DNA from: Dasypus novemcinctus
Lineage: Eukaryota; Chordata; Mammalia; Cingulata; Dasypodidae
Reading direction: 5' to 3'
DNA: 64,000 nucleotides
NCBI RefSeq assembly: GCF_030445035.2
Contig: NC_080701.1
Span: 22,102,798-22,166,797, forward strand
Of the stretch, positions 44,052 to 55,304 are shown piece after piece. The translations under genes and the position numbers were made by a program. A model generated the notes under the pieces. The model was not told the origin of the DNA. It was given only the letters and a program-made list of their open reading frames with translations, and ran no database searches. Positions within the stretch are counted from its first letter, which is position 1; every line of letters starts with the position of its first letter.

Positions 44052-45858
44052 CTATGAGATCCTGTTAAGATGTATATAAGCGTTACCTCTGGCATGACCT
44101 CCCAACTCACTTTGAAGTCTTTTAGCCACATATACTCATTTGTCCTTACCTTTTCCCCCTTTTGTAGTCAAGGTCTCTTTCCACTTGCATTGCTTGTTAG
44201 TGTTTGGTAGTAATCCCTCTGTGCCAGGAGGGCTAATCCCTGGGAGTAATGTCCCACACTGGAGGGAAGGTAATGCATTTATATGCAGCGTTTGGCTTAG
44301 AGAGAAGCCACATTTGAGCATCATGGAGGCTCTCAGGAGGTAACTCGTAGGCACCCTACAGCACTAACCCAAGTTGCAATTTCAAGAGCAAAGTCTCATA
44401 AGGATAATTGTTACTATCAGGGCCCATCAATGGGCAATCCTTCTTCACTAGTCATTGCCCTGCTCTTGGGAGATTGTTGCTGTTTCATTAGGGATTGTGG
44501 CAGAGCTCCCCAGGATGGGAATTCAATATTCTTTCAGTTATTGTATGAATCTCCACCCACTGTGACAATGCCCCATGAACATTTAAACACATTTATGTAC
44601 CTTATATGTATGCCCAGGTGAACTTCTTCTCATGCATCCCCCATCACTGACACCCCACACCAATGGTCCTCCCCTGCCACAGTTGTAACCTTACTGTCAT
44701 CAAAAACTTCCTCAAAAATGAAGCCGATAATATCGCCAATACAATGAATAGGAAAATGAAATAATAATGATAGGTTTAAACATAAGAAATAAAATACATA
44801 ATAATTTAGAAAAACTAAACCTAAAAAAATTTTAAAATTGAGATATTAAAAACAATTTTTTTTGATGTTGTGCCTTTCATCACTGTAATATTCTGTTGTC
44901 ATGTATGTACAGGAACATTTTTTCCCTTTCTTCCCCAGTGTCTTACTTTTTTCCATTTTATCTTGAAAGGAGTTTTAGGTCACAGTAAAGTCACCTACAA
45001 AACACAGGGGACTCCCATATAACCTATATCCTCTCCATTTTCCCCCTTCCCATATCAATAACCTTTTTATATGTGGATGGTACATTTGTTACAACTAATG
45101 TACAAATATTGAAACATAACCACTGATCTTGGTCAATTGTTTCCATTATGGTCTACAATCTAGATCATACACTTTAATAATTTTTTGATGAAATTCAACT
45201 GGCCTGTATCCATCATTACAAGATTATGCAGAACCCTTCCATTGCTCCCTAAATACCCCCACTTCCATTTACTCTATTCCTTCCTCCCACCCCCGTTCCC
45301 TATTAGGAAACACCCATGCTCTTTAAAGACACCCACTCCTCTCTTTGAGAACATATCTGGCCTTCCCAGGATGAGAGTCCAACTCTTCCCCACTCATTAT
45401 GTGGGTCACCTCCCAGTGATACAACACACCATGACAAAACGATCACTCACACATTCACTAGAAGACTGCCCCAGGCATGCCCTATCCCAAATGCCCCCCC
45501 TTCATCCAACTCCCTAAACGAGTAACCCTTGCCATTTTGTCAAAAGAGCTTCCCCTACATTGTAGTTTCAACCACATACCCTCAAATCCCCAGTGTTACC
45601 TGCTCCCACCCCCAACCATACCCAGTTCCATGGACTGTCCAAACCACCCTCCCCACACTACCCCCTTGTTAAACTTGCACCAACCAACCCAATAGCATCA
45701 CTATACCTCTGTCATATTCCTTCACTACACAACTAGTCACTTCCACCTTATCATAGATTTCACCAATATGGATGTTGGTTCATAACCTTCTCCCTTTCTA
45801 TTTCCTGTAAACCTATTTTCCAGACTCTAGCTCTCTGAGTCTGCTCAATTTGCTTAAT

Positions 45859-48020
45859 TCATATCTGTGAGGTCATACAATATTTGTCCTGGCTTGCTTC
45901 ACTCAACATAAGGTCCTCAAGATTCATCCATGTTATTCCGTGTGTTAGTAGTGTACTCCTTCTTACAGCTGAGTAATATTCCATTGTCTGTATATGCCAC
46001 ATTTTGTCAATCCATTCATCTGTTGATGGGCATTTGGGTTGATTCCGTCTTTTGGCAATAGTGAATAATGCTGCTATGAACATTGATGTGCACATATCTG
46101 TTTTTGTCCTAACTTTCAGTTCTTCTGGGTATATACCCAGCAGAGAATTGCTGGATCATATGGCAGATCTATATTTAGTTTTTTGAGGAACTGCCAAACT
46201 GTCCCTTCTACATTCCCACCAACAGTGGATGAGGGTTCCCATTCCTCCACATCCTCTCCATCACCTGTAGTCCTCTATTTTTTTAATGGCCACCAGTCTA
46301 ATGGGTATGATGATATCTCATTATAGTTTTGATTTGCATTTCCCTAATGCATCTTTTCATGTGCTTTTAAGCCATTTGTATTTCTTCTTTGGATAAGGGT
46401 CTGTTCAAATCACTTGCCCATTTTTAAATGGGTTTTCTTTTTCTTTTTGAAATATAGGATTTCTTTATAAATGCTGGATATTAGGCTTCTATCAGATATA
46501 GGGTTATACCAATTATTTTCTCCCATTAGATAGGCTCTCTTTTCACTTTCTTGATAAACTCTTTTGAGGTGCAAAAGGTTTTAATTTTAAGGAGGTCCAA
46601 TTTATCTATTTTTTTCTTTCACTGCTTGTGCTTTGAGTGTGAAGTTCATGAAACCATTTCCTATTACAAGGTCTTATAGATGTTTCCCTACATTATCTTC
46701 CAAGGTCTTTATGGTCTCAGCTCTTACATATAAAAATTTGATCCATCCTGAGTTGATTTTTGTATAAGGTGTGAGATGGTGTTCCTCTCTCATTCTTTTG
46801 GATATGGATATCCAGTTCTCCAAGCACCATTTATTGAAAAGGTCATTCTCTCCAGTTGAGTGGGCTTGGCAGCCTTGTTGAATATCAGATGACTGTATAT
46901 GATAGGATCTATTTCAGAATTCTCAATTTGTTTCCATTGGTTGGTATGTCTATCCTTGTGCCAATACCATGCAATTTTGACCTCTGTAACTTTTGTAGTA
47001 AATTTTAAAATCAGGTAGCGTGATTCCTCCCATTTCATTTTTCTTTTTCTGTATGTCTTTGGCTATTTGGGCCCTCTTGCCCTTTCAAATAAATTTCATA
47101 GTTTTTCCAATTTGGTAAAAAATGCTTTGTTGATTTTTATCAGGATTGCATTAAATCTGTAGATCAGTTTGGGTAGGATAGACATCTTAATAATGTTTAG
47201 TCTTCCCATCCATGAACAGGGAATATTCTTCCATTTATTTAAGTCTTCCTTGATTTCCTTTAACAGTGTTGTGCAGTTCCTTGTATGTAAGTCATTTACA
47301 TCTTTAGCTAAATTTAACTAAATTTTATTGATCCGCTCGAAGAACCAGCTTTTGGTTTTGTTTATTTATTCTAGAGTTTTAAAAATTTTCTATTTCATTA
47401 ATTCTGCTCTAATCTTTGTTATTTCCTTCTTTCTATTTCCTTTGTGGTTGTTTTTGTTTTACTAATTCCTCTAGGTGTGCAGTTAGGTCTTCAATTTTAG
47501 CTCTTTCTTCTTTTCTGGTATATGCATTTATGGCTATGAATTACCCTCCCAATACAGCTTTATTGCATCCCATAGGTTTTGATATGTTGTGTTGTCATTT
47601 TCATTCGTTTCAAGGTAGTTACTGATTTCTTTTGTAATTTTCTCCTTGACCCACTGTTTGTCTAAGAGTGTGTTGTTTAACTTCCATATCTTTGTGCCTA
47701 ATCTGGTTCTCTGGCCCTAACTGATTTCCAGCTTCATTCAATTGTGATAAGAGAAATTATTTTGCATAATTTCTATCTTTCTGAATTCAGTGAGAGTTGT
47801 TCTATGGCCTAGAATGTGGTCTATGTTGGAGAATGCTCCATGTGCACTCGATAAGAAAGTATATCCTGCTGTATTTGGGCGTAGTGTTTTGTATATGTCT
47901 GTTAGGTCCAGATCTTCTAATGTATTATTCAAAGACTTTGTTTCTTTATTGATTTTCTGTTGAGATGTTCTGTCTAATGGTGATAATGATGTATTAAAGT
48001 TCCCCATTATAATTGTAGAG
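45859..48020 (-). pseudogene. LINE-1 ORF2 remnant with large deletions
   Basis: Fragments: 47738-48007 (endonuclease: GNFNTSLSPLDRTSQQKINK, TDIYKTLRPNTAGYTFLSSA), 46790-47038 (C-terminal region with [20 protein letters not shown]), 45859-46095 (C-terminus with TIAKRRNQPKCPSTDEWIDK). Here the catalytic-loop Asn (GNFN) is kept, whereas the 34182 copy has lost it. The reverse-transcriptase core is deleted at about 47320. Confidence 0.8.
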
Positions 48021-48194
48021 GCATTTTAAATGTATTGTCTTCCACATCACTAATTCTTTCCTCTGCCTGTTCAACTTTGCTGTATGTGCTTTCAGTGCTT
48101 TTTTATTTACTGGATTGTGCCTTTCATCACCTTCATATTATTATCTTTTTATGTATGTTTACAATTTCTTCAGTATGTTCTCCCAGTGTCGTCT

Positions 48195-48597
48195 TTTTTT
48201 TTTTATTGATTTTGTAAAAATATTACATTAAAAAAATATGAGGTCCCATTCAACCCCACCACCCCCACTGCATCCCTCCCGCCCCAGCAACACTCACTCC
48301 CATCATCATGACACATCCATTGCATTTGGTAAGTACATCTCTGGGTATCTCTGCACCTCATGGTCATTGGTCTACATCATGGCCCACACTCTCCCCCATT
48401 CCATCCAGTGGGCCCTGGGAGGATTTACAATGTCCGGTGATTGCCCCTGAAGCACCATCCAGGGCAACTCCAAGTCCCAAAGGCGCCTCCACATCTCATC
48501 TCTTCCTGCCATTCCCCATACCCATCAGCCACCATGTCCACTTTTCCCACTCCAATGCCACCTTTTCTCTGTGGACCTTGGATTGGTTGTGTCCATT
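48195..48597 (-). mobile_element. L1 3'-UTR fragment inserted in L1 ORF1 (minus)
   Basis: It starts with 'tttattgattttgtaaaaat', 'attacattaaaaaaatatga', 'ggtcccattcaaccccacc' and ends near 'tgtggaccttggattggttg', the terminal 400 bp of the same L1 family. ORF1 text on either side ('ctcccagtgtcgtc' / 'cttaatatccttaatctctt') is contiguous in the 35800 copy. A short 5'-truncated insertion. Confidence 0.7.
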
Positions 48598-48599
48598 CT

Positions 48600-48880
48600 T
48601 AATATCCTTAATCTCTTCCTTCACTTCATTAAGTTGGTTCATGATATTTGTTTGGACAGCTCTGATTAGTTGTTCAATGGTTTGTATCTCTTCCTGGTAT
48701 TTAGTTTGTTCATTGGACTGGGTCATGTCTTCCTGTTTCTTAGTATGCTTTATAATTTTTTGTTGGTGTTTAGGCATTTCCTTATTTTGATGGGTTTATT
48801 CAGTTGATTAGTTTCTCTGTCTACTTTAGGGTTTTATTTAGTTGCTGTTTTTGTGTGCAGGGTAAGTTCTCTCTTTAACA
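48600..48880 (-). pseudogene. LINE-1 ORF1 N-terminal remnant
   Basis: The frame from 48777 reads MPKHQQKIIKHTKKQEDM, then TQSNEQTKYQEEIQTIEQLI and MNQLNEVKEEIKDI, the N-terminus and coiled-coil start of L1 ORF1. It runs out into the inserted 3'-UTR fragment at 48597. It shows the region that is broken by a stop in the 35880 copy. Confidence 0.75.
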
Positions 48881-50717
48881 CTCCGTTCCTCCTTTTCTAT
48901 TTCCTTGCTGTTGTCTTTGTTCCCTGAAAGAAGGATTAGGGCCAGAGAAAGGAAATGAGGTAAGAAGAGAAAAAGTAGTAATGATAGTACAAAGTAGAAG
49001 AGGAACCCTATAATACCTAGGAAAATGAGTAATTAACTCATGTAAGAAGTACAGAGGAATAAGAATAAGCAAGTGGGATATAAACAATGAAATGAAAAAC
49101 CCAAACAGAAGAAATATCTAGAATGAATTAAAAAGGCCATGATAACAAGAGGGGGAAAGAGAAAAGACAATAAGAAAAAAAGTTATAAAAGGAAACAGAA
49201 TAGAGGAGATAGAAATAAAAATAAGAAAAACTGAAGACTAAACAAAGAAAGGGGGAATGTAAGAACAAAAACAATGCAGAAGACAGGAAGATGAAGGAAG
49301 GAAAAGAAAGAGTATAGGTAGATGATATTGGTATATAAAAAAGGGAAAACAAAGGAAGGAGGAAACACAGCAAATAAGAAACAAGACAGCAGCAACTACT
49401 TAAAAAATGGGGGGGGGGTAGAAAGAGGGAAAAAGAAAAAAGAAAGAACAAAATAATACTCAAGCAAGCAATCAAACAAAAACTTTGGAAAAACAGCCTT
49501 CCCTCTTATGCTCCTGAGGAGCTTCTCAGGCTGCCCCTGTTCATCAATCAATTACCCTACAGCCTGCCTGCCCTCTGCAGGTTTTGAATTGGGTTTTAGC
49601 AAGTGAACTAAGTTAAAATTAAAGAAAGGAACCTTTTTAAAGAAAAATAAGAGACCCAAGAGAAGCTAATACAAAACTAATGTCTCTGTGTTCCCTGTCC
49701 TAAAGTATTAGCTGGGTGTTTGATAACCCGGTGGATCACTACTCTAAGGAGAGCCTGGAATTGAGCCAGGGACCTTGTATATTCCAAGAGACTCCTCCAG
49801 TGAGCTAAGTTTTCTCGTTGGGTCTGTTACCTAGAGAGCTATCCAGTCATTTACCCTAGGGCAGGGTTGACTCATTGCAGTTGGAGAGATTACTGCTGAT
49901 TAGGCGCTTATCAGTCCCTGCCTCCTTTCTGTTCTTACCCCTTTCTCTCCCAGGCAGCTGGATAGGATAACTTGTGTGATCGGATCCCCCCTCGCCTCTC
50001 CTGGTCAGGTTGAGTTCCCTTCTGAAATTCAAATGGGACCCTGGCATCCGAACTCACCATGGAGAAATGATTCTCAACCCTCTTCCGGACCGCCCACTCC
50101 TCCCAGGGGACCCTAAATAGGCCCTTGGAAGGTTATTAAGAGCTTCCTACTGCCCACCTCTTGTAGGGGAGTTGCAATTTTGAATAGTTTTCAGCACTGG
50201 ACCAGTCAACTGCCTGATTCCACCATCTCCCAGCCCAAGTTCCTCTCTTCCAGGTCAGCTGGTAAATCAGGCGGCCTAAGCAGATTCGTCTCTCTCCTCT
50301 TCCCCAGGGCCATCTCGTCCCAGCTGGTATGCTCCCTAAGTTCAGAGGGGGTCCAGGTAACCAAACCCACAGAAAGGAAACCCCTCTCCACCCTTCACCA
50401 GAACTTCTTAATTCTGGTGAACACTCCCTCTCTCTTGGTGGCTGGTAGGAATCGGGGGTTCCCGTGGCTTGTTGCCTTGAGGGTGGGGCTTAGCTGCTTA
50501 TAGTTTCCAGCCACCGGGCCAAGAAACGCATGGTTTTCCCTTGTGCTTTTTATCTCTTTGTCCTGTTCCTCCAGATACATGCCCTGGAGCCTCCAGCTCT
50601 GTGGGTTCCCAAAACACCTCACTCAGGCAGGATCTTGCCCCTTCTTAGCCATTTTTTTGTAAGAGAGGTGGTGAGTGCCCACTTAAACTGACCCCATCTT
50701 GCCAAACAATCACCAAG
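48881..50717 (-). promoter_or_regulatory. LINE-1 5' UTR of the intron-2 copy
   Basis: It has the same plan as 36000-37752: a poly-purine half (48930-49500, including a G8-9 run near 49411), then a GC-richer half. Its end 'gaccccatcttgcc' (50690-50703) is a partly decayed version of the GCCATCTTG start-site motif. Ser/Phe/Leu-rich minus-strand frames in the poly-purine half are artefacts. Confidence 0.55.
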
Positions 50718-50730
50718 ACTATGGAGTTTT

Positions 50731-53700
50731 GATGCAAGTGAAAAGTCACCCCAGTTTTTAAAGTTGTAATCTTTAGTAAATTTGAACAAAATGAATTTTA
50801 GAGATATTCATGCTCACACACCGACACACATACACACATAAAGGGATCATGAGTGTCAACATTGGGCTTTTCATTTATTTATACAGTTAAGGCTATTGTT
50901 ATGACATTAAATATGGTTTTACATGCAAGCTCTGAGGAAAATATGAGATGCAAATTTTCAGAGACTAAGTGGTCTGTCTGATTCCCTCCCTTTCTTTCAC
51001 ATCCGAAAAAACCAAACCTAATGATTATGTGTATGAAAACTCTTACACCAGAAATTTAAATTGCCAGAGAGCTTAAAATGTTTGAGAGAGCAATAAACAT
51101 ATATTGGGAAAACGCTAACTAAAAGTAAAGCTGGGTATCCATAATATCAGGAAGAAATCCAACAGATCTTAGATGAATACACACATGCACACATAGCTTA
51201 TGAGGGATAGCATGATTATATGATGATAAACTATAAAGATGGAAATGGGTTGAAATACAAGAATGATGAAAATTTCATTAATATCCTAGTCATAAGGAAG
51301 CTGGCATGAATAAAGTAATATCAGAGAAAGTAGATGGCTGGGCAAGGATATTTCCAGGATAAAGAGGAGCTTCTTGTAAAGATAAAAGGCTTAGGGCATT
51401 AAGAAGACATAATGATCCTAAAGATATTTGTGTCTAATAAGAGCACATTCAAAAAGAAAAGCAGAACTTACAGAAGTGAAAGAAGTAAATGATAAAGCAA
51501 TTAGAGGGGACTCAATGGGGATATAGAAGACTGGAGATACTAATGATCATCTTGAGTTTAACTGGCATTTGTAGAACATAGGACATGGGTATTGAATTTT
51601 TGTCAAATTCCTTTTCTGTAGTTATGGTTATTGCTTATTTTAAGTCTGCCATCTTGGTGTTTGTTTTCTTCCCCCCCACACACATTTCTTTTGTCTGAGA
51701 ATCTCACAATGTCTGATTATGATTTGATTCATGAAAGTGTTTGAATTTGTAGGCTAAAAATGTTGCCCACAAAATCCCACTAGTCAAATGGATTTATCAG
51801 AAGGTTTTAGACAATATTTAAGGAAAGAGAATAGGTATATTTTTTCAGAGAATAAAATATAAAGTTAACTAATCCTCCAGATATATTTAATCACATATGA
51901 AAATATTAATAAGGTAAAAATAGCAAACTATTGGAAAACGTTTATGATCAAGTAAGTTTTCCTGGTCTGGAAGAGTACTATAATATTAGAAAAATTTATT
52001 AAATTAACTCACCACACTAGCATATTAAGCAAAGAATCAGTAAGTGAACCTAGAAGAGAAAATAAAACCAGAAAGTAGATTTTAGAAAATTACTCCCACA
52101 TTAATACACACAGTCATTCCCACATTAATACACACACACACATACACACACATTGAGGAACAGCTTAAATGTGATTTAAATGGATCTAAGCATCAAAAAC
52201 AGTACCAGGAAAACCATATCATACTTAATATTTTGAATATTTAGAGCATTCCATTTTAGGGCCAGCAAAAGAAAAGGATGACCACCATTTCCATTTTTAT
52301 TCAGTAATTTACAATATAGAAATCAAGAAAAAGAAATATAAAATAAATAAGGCTTGAAAAATAAGACAAGCTATTTTTTTAAACTATTTATGTGATGGAT
52401 TAGATTAGAAGTCTGAGAGATTTCACACATAAACTATTGAAACTAAGTAAAAAACTTGGCAGAGAATAGCTGGGCCCTAAAAAATGCATTACTCTGTATG
52501 ATAATGGTGAGAAAACTGAAAAGCATTTAGGGAAGCTGATGCTTTCTAGTCAACATCATTTCTAGCACTTCTGAGCTGAGATAAACCCAACTTCTTGGTA
52601 TCTTTAATTTCTTTTAATTATAAAATGGGTATAAGAATAAAATCATATCTAGCTCATATGTATATTATGACTTTACAAGTCTTAACATTTAATAAAGTGC
52701 TAAGCCACAGTGTATAGAAATTATATTTTTTATGTTTATTGTTATACTTAGTGAGATATGAGTAGAATTTATTGAAACCCAGTCTTCTGCCTTGAGTAAC
52801 TGGGTGTATAACCATGCCATTACCTGATATCCAGGATCTATAAGGAAAATTACCCATTTTTATTCACAGGCAATAAAATAAAGGAAGGATGATAATAGAA
52901 GTAACATTTTATCAGTTTTCTTCCCCTACAGTTTATGGCAAATTAGTTATAAAATGCATCATGGAATACATCGATTTGGTGGGCATCATTACATTAGTAA
53001 AATCACTGGAAATTACAGCTTGCATTTTATCCTTAATGGCATGTCTCAATTTCTTATGAATATAGTAAGAAAAAACTACTTATTACATCAAAATAAACCT
53101 CACTGGACCAGAACTAAAAAGAAAAAAATAAAACATCAAAAACAAGCTGGTGCAACGATACCGCTCTAACAAAATTTAAGGAAAAGTACTTTTAGAGATA
53201 AAGGGCATTAATTATTGATGAAAATATCATATTTATTGGGAAGATATCACCATATTAAATATATTTGCTCTCTACACAAGCTCAAAAATACGTAAGGCAA
53301 AATATTATAAAATAAAAAATGAAATAAACACATCCATAATAATTGTGGAAGATACCACGGCACCTTTAAAAATAGCTGTAGGGTTACAGAAGACTGAAAA
53401 ACACAACAAAGAAGCTTTAAAATGACGTACAAAAGTTCATTGAATGGCAAAGTTCATGTTCTTTGCAAATGCACATGGAACATTTTATTTACCAGACTCA
53501 ACCATGTGCTAAGGTTAATTAAAGCATATGGTTTATGATTTCACAGGTTGGGTTCAGTCTCTTGAGCTTATTAGGGAATGCCCTTGTGATTATCACATGC
53601 GGAAGCAAGCAGGACTGAGAGGAGACATTAAATGATAATTGAGTCATTAAGTGTGAAGCTTGGATGTCCATCAGAAATATCAGGAGTTGGACTGAGCTTC

Positions 53701-54220
53701 TCACTTAATGGGGGCTGTCCTTGGAAGTTGTGAAAGTTGCATGAAGTGATCCCCTACAGCTGAGGGAATCCCCAAAGAGGACAGAAAGTTGACTTACTCC
53801 CAGAAGCACTGCTTAATTCACTTAGTCTTAAATGAGTATCTATGTTCCATTACTTTAGTTTCAATTTATTTGTGCTGGCAACTGGAATGTGGAAGAAAGG
53901 TGATAAGATTCAAGTTTTTTGAAAGATTACTGTGCATTTCTGAGTGTAATCTTCATTTAATCAAGGGTAATGATTGATGCTCTTAGTTTTGAAATAGATT
54001 TAGAAATCCTTGATTTTATTTAAATTTAATTATAATCATCATTCTTTCAATACTGAAGATATAATATACTTGTATATGTATACGTAATTTTGAGACATAC
54101 AGGATGCCATCCATATGAAAGAGTATATATGTTTCAAAATAGTTTATTTTAAAATTGACTTTTTTCTTTTAAGTATTTGGATTTTTTAGTAATTACCTTT
54201 CTCTGAATACCTTGCTGCAG
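50731..54220. other. Intron 2 of the ADAM3-like gene, single-copy part
   Basis: About 3.5 kb of AT-rich DNA with small CA-rich microsatellites (50815-50838 and 52126-52152). No exon with ADAM-like coding sequence is seen apart from exon 3 at its end. The frames at 52954-53169 and elsewhere have no recognised features. Confidence 0.5.
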
Positions 54221-54276
54221 GTAACTTATGTCATCAAAATTAGCGGGATAACATACACTCTTCAACTTGAAAAGCA
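54221..54276 (+). CDS. ADAM3: ADAM3-like exon 3: prodomain strand
   Basis: A 56-nt exon lies between the acceptor CTTGCTGCAG and a consensus donor GTAAGT at 54277. It reads VTYVIKISGITYTLQLEK and the first two bases of Gln. This is the 'V-x-Y-x-I-x-I-x-G-x-x-Y-x-x-x-L-x-K-Q' stretch seen at the same place in ADAM prodomains. The ending YTLQLEKQ agrees with mouse ADAM3 as I remember it, better than with ADAM5, ADAM18 or ADAM32. Intron 2 is 12.0 kb, mostly the L1 at 42744-50717. The next exon (Ser-Phe-Leu-His-Pro type) is not found in the remaining 9.7 kb. Confidence 0.75.
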
Positions 54277-54374
54277 GTAAGTGTCCATTCTTCTTTTCAC
54301 ACAGTTATTAGTTCCTTAAATTTTTAAAATTGCTACTTTAAATTTAGCATAAGAAGAGCATGCATGTTGTGTTT

Positions 54375-54585
54375 ATTTTAAAATCTGTAATTTGGTGGCG
54401 AACTGAAACAGTCGGAAAATAGAATACGGGTTTCCAGGAACCATAGCAGGTGTACGGAATGAGGAGGTAATGCTTAGTTGGTAGAGTTCCTGTTTGGGGT
54501 GATGGAAAAGTTTTGGTAATGGATGGTGGTGATGGTAGTCCAACATTGGGAATATTATAATTAACACCACCAAATTACATATTTT
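54375..54585 (+). mobile_element. Old LINE-1 3'-UTR fragment (plus)
   Basis: 'aaaatagaatacgggtttcc', 'tgatggaaaagttttggtaa' and 'gtagtccaacattgggaata' follow the L1 3' UTR as at 18220-18380 ('agaatataggttaccagggg', 'tgctggaactgttttggtta', 'agcacaacattgcaaaca'). It lies just after exon 3 in intron 3. Confidence 0.55.
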
Positions 54586-54589
54586 AATT

Positions 54590-55300
54590 TCTGGTACTTT
54601 GCATCTGTTGGCTTTTATAAAGGGGATTCATTTGGAATAAAAGCTTGCTGTTCCAAGGTCATGAAAAGTCCAAATGAGGCTTACTATCAGAGATGCTTTC
54701 TCATAAAGTCAGCGACTGTTGATCCTGGTGTTTTGCCACATGGTGAAGCAAGGTGGCACCGATCTCTGCCCAGGTTTCAGCTTTCCCCTCTGGGTTCACA
54801 CTTTCCTCTTGAGCTGCACCGTGGGCCCAGTTTCTTGGGGCTTCCTGCTGACGTGATCCTGTAGTCCTCTCTCTCATGGCACAGGGCTCGTTTCTTTCCG
54901 TGCCTGCTGTATTGGTCTCAGCTGCTCTGCTCTCTTCCCAAGTTCAGCTGTAAGCTACCAGGCAAACTGCTCATCTCTCCCCGTGGTATCAGCTGTTTGA
55001 GCCTCTCCTCTCTGTTACATGGCAGGACCAAAAATGGCAGCGCTCTCTTCCTGTGTCTGTCTGAGTGAGTCTGTTTATATTAGACCCAGCACTGGGTGGG
55101 GACTCAACTTGAGTCACGCCTCACTGATGTAGTCCAAGAGAAAGCCCTAGAGCAATGTCATCAAGTAATCGGATCAATGGCTCCTCAACTGAATTCAATG
55201 CAATCAAAGGGTATCACACCCAGAGGAACAGATTAGTTTACAAGCATAGTCTTTCTCTTTTTGGGACTCATAAAATAATCTCAAGCTTCCACACTGTCCT
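54590..55300 (-). mobile_element. LTR-like dispersed element (minus)
   Basis: It runs from 'tttctggtactttgcatctg' to 'ttcccacactgtcctttga'-like text at 55290. It is the same element as 38761-39440 and the reverse complement of 24961-25600 (shared 'gggtatcacacccagaggaa' / 'ctgggcatgatacccctttg'). A solo LTR-like insertion in intron 3, with no coding capacity. Confidence 0.55.
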
Positions 55301-55304
55301 TTGA

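Larger units (their letters stand above)
42744..50717 (-). mobile_element. LINE-1 (minus), nearly end to end but internally deleted, in ADAM3-like intron 2
   Basis: Candidate target-site copies 'actacagagtttt' (42731-42743) and 'actatggagtttt' (50718-50730) match at 11 of 13 positions. Order on the minus strand: 5' UTR 50717-48880, ORF1 remnant 48880-48600, foreign L1 3'-UTR piece 48597-48195, ORF2 remnant 48020-45859, 3' UTR 45880-42744 with a SINE at 43619-44051. Compared with 28060-37752, about 1.1 kb is missing at 48025 (ORF1 to ORF2 endonuclease) and about 1.1 kb at 47320 (reverse transcriptase). The copy is dead. It accounts for most of the intron. Confidence 0.8.

Noticed and set aside
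43606-45880. CRISPR-like or satellite array suggested by repeated short motifs
   Set aside because: The repetition is of ATAA tails and L1 3'-UTR text; there are no regularly spaced identical repeats.
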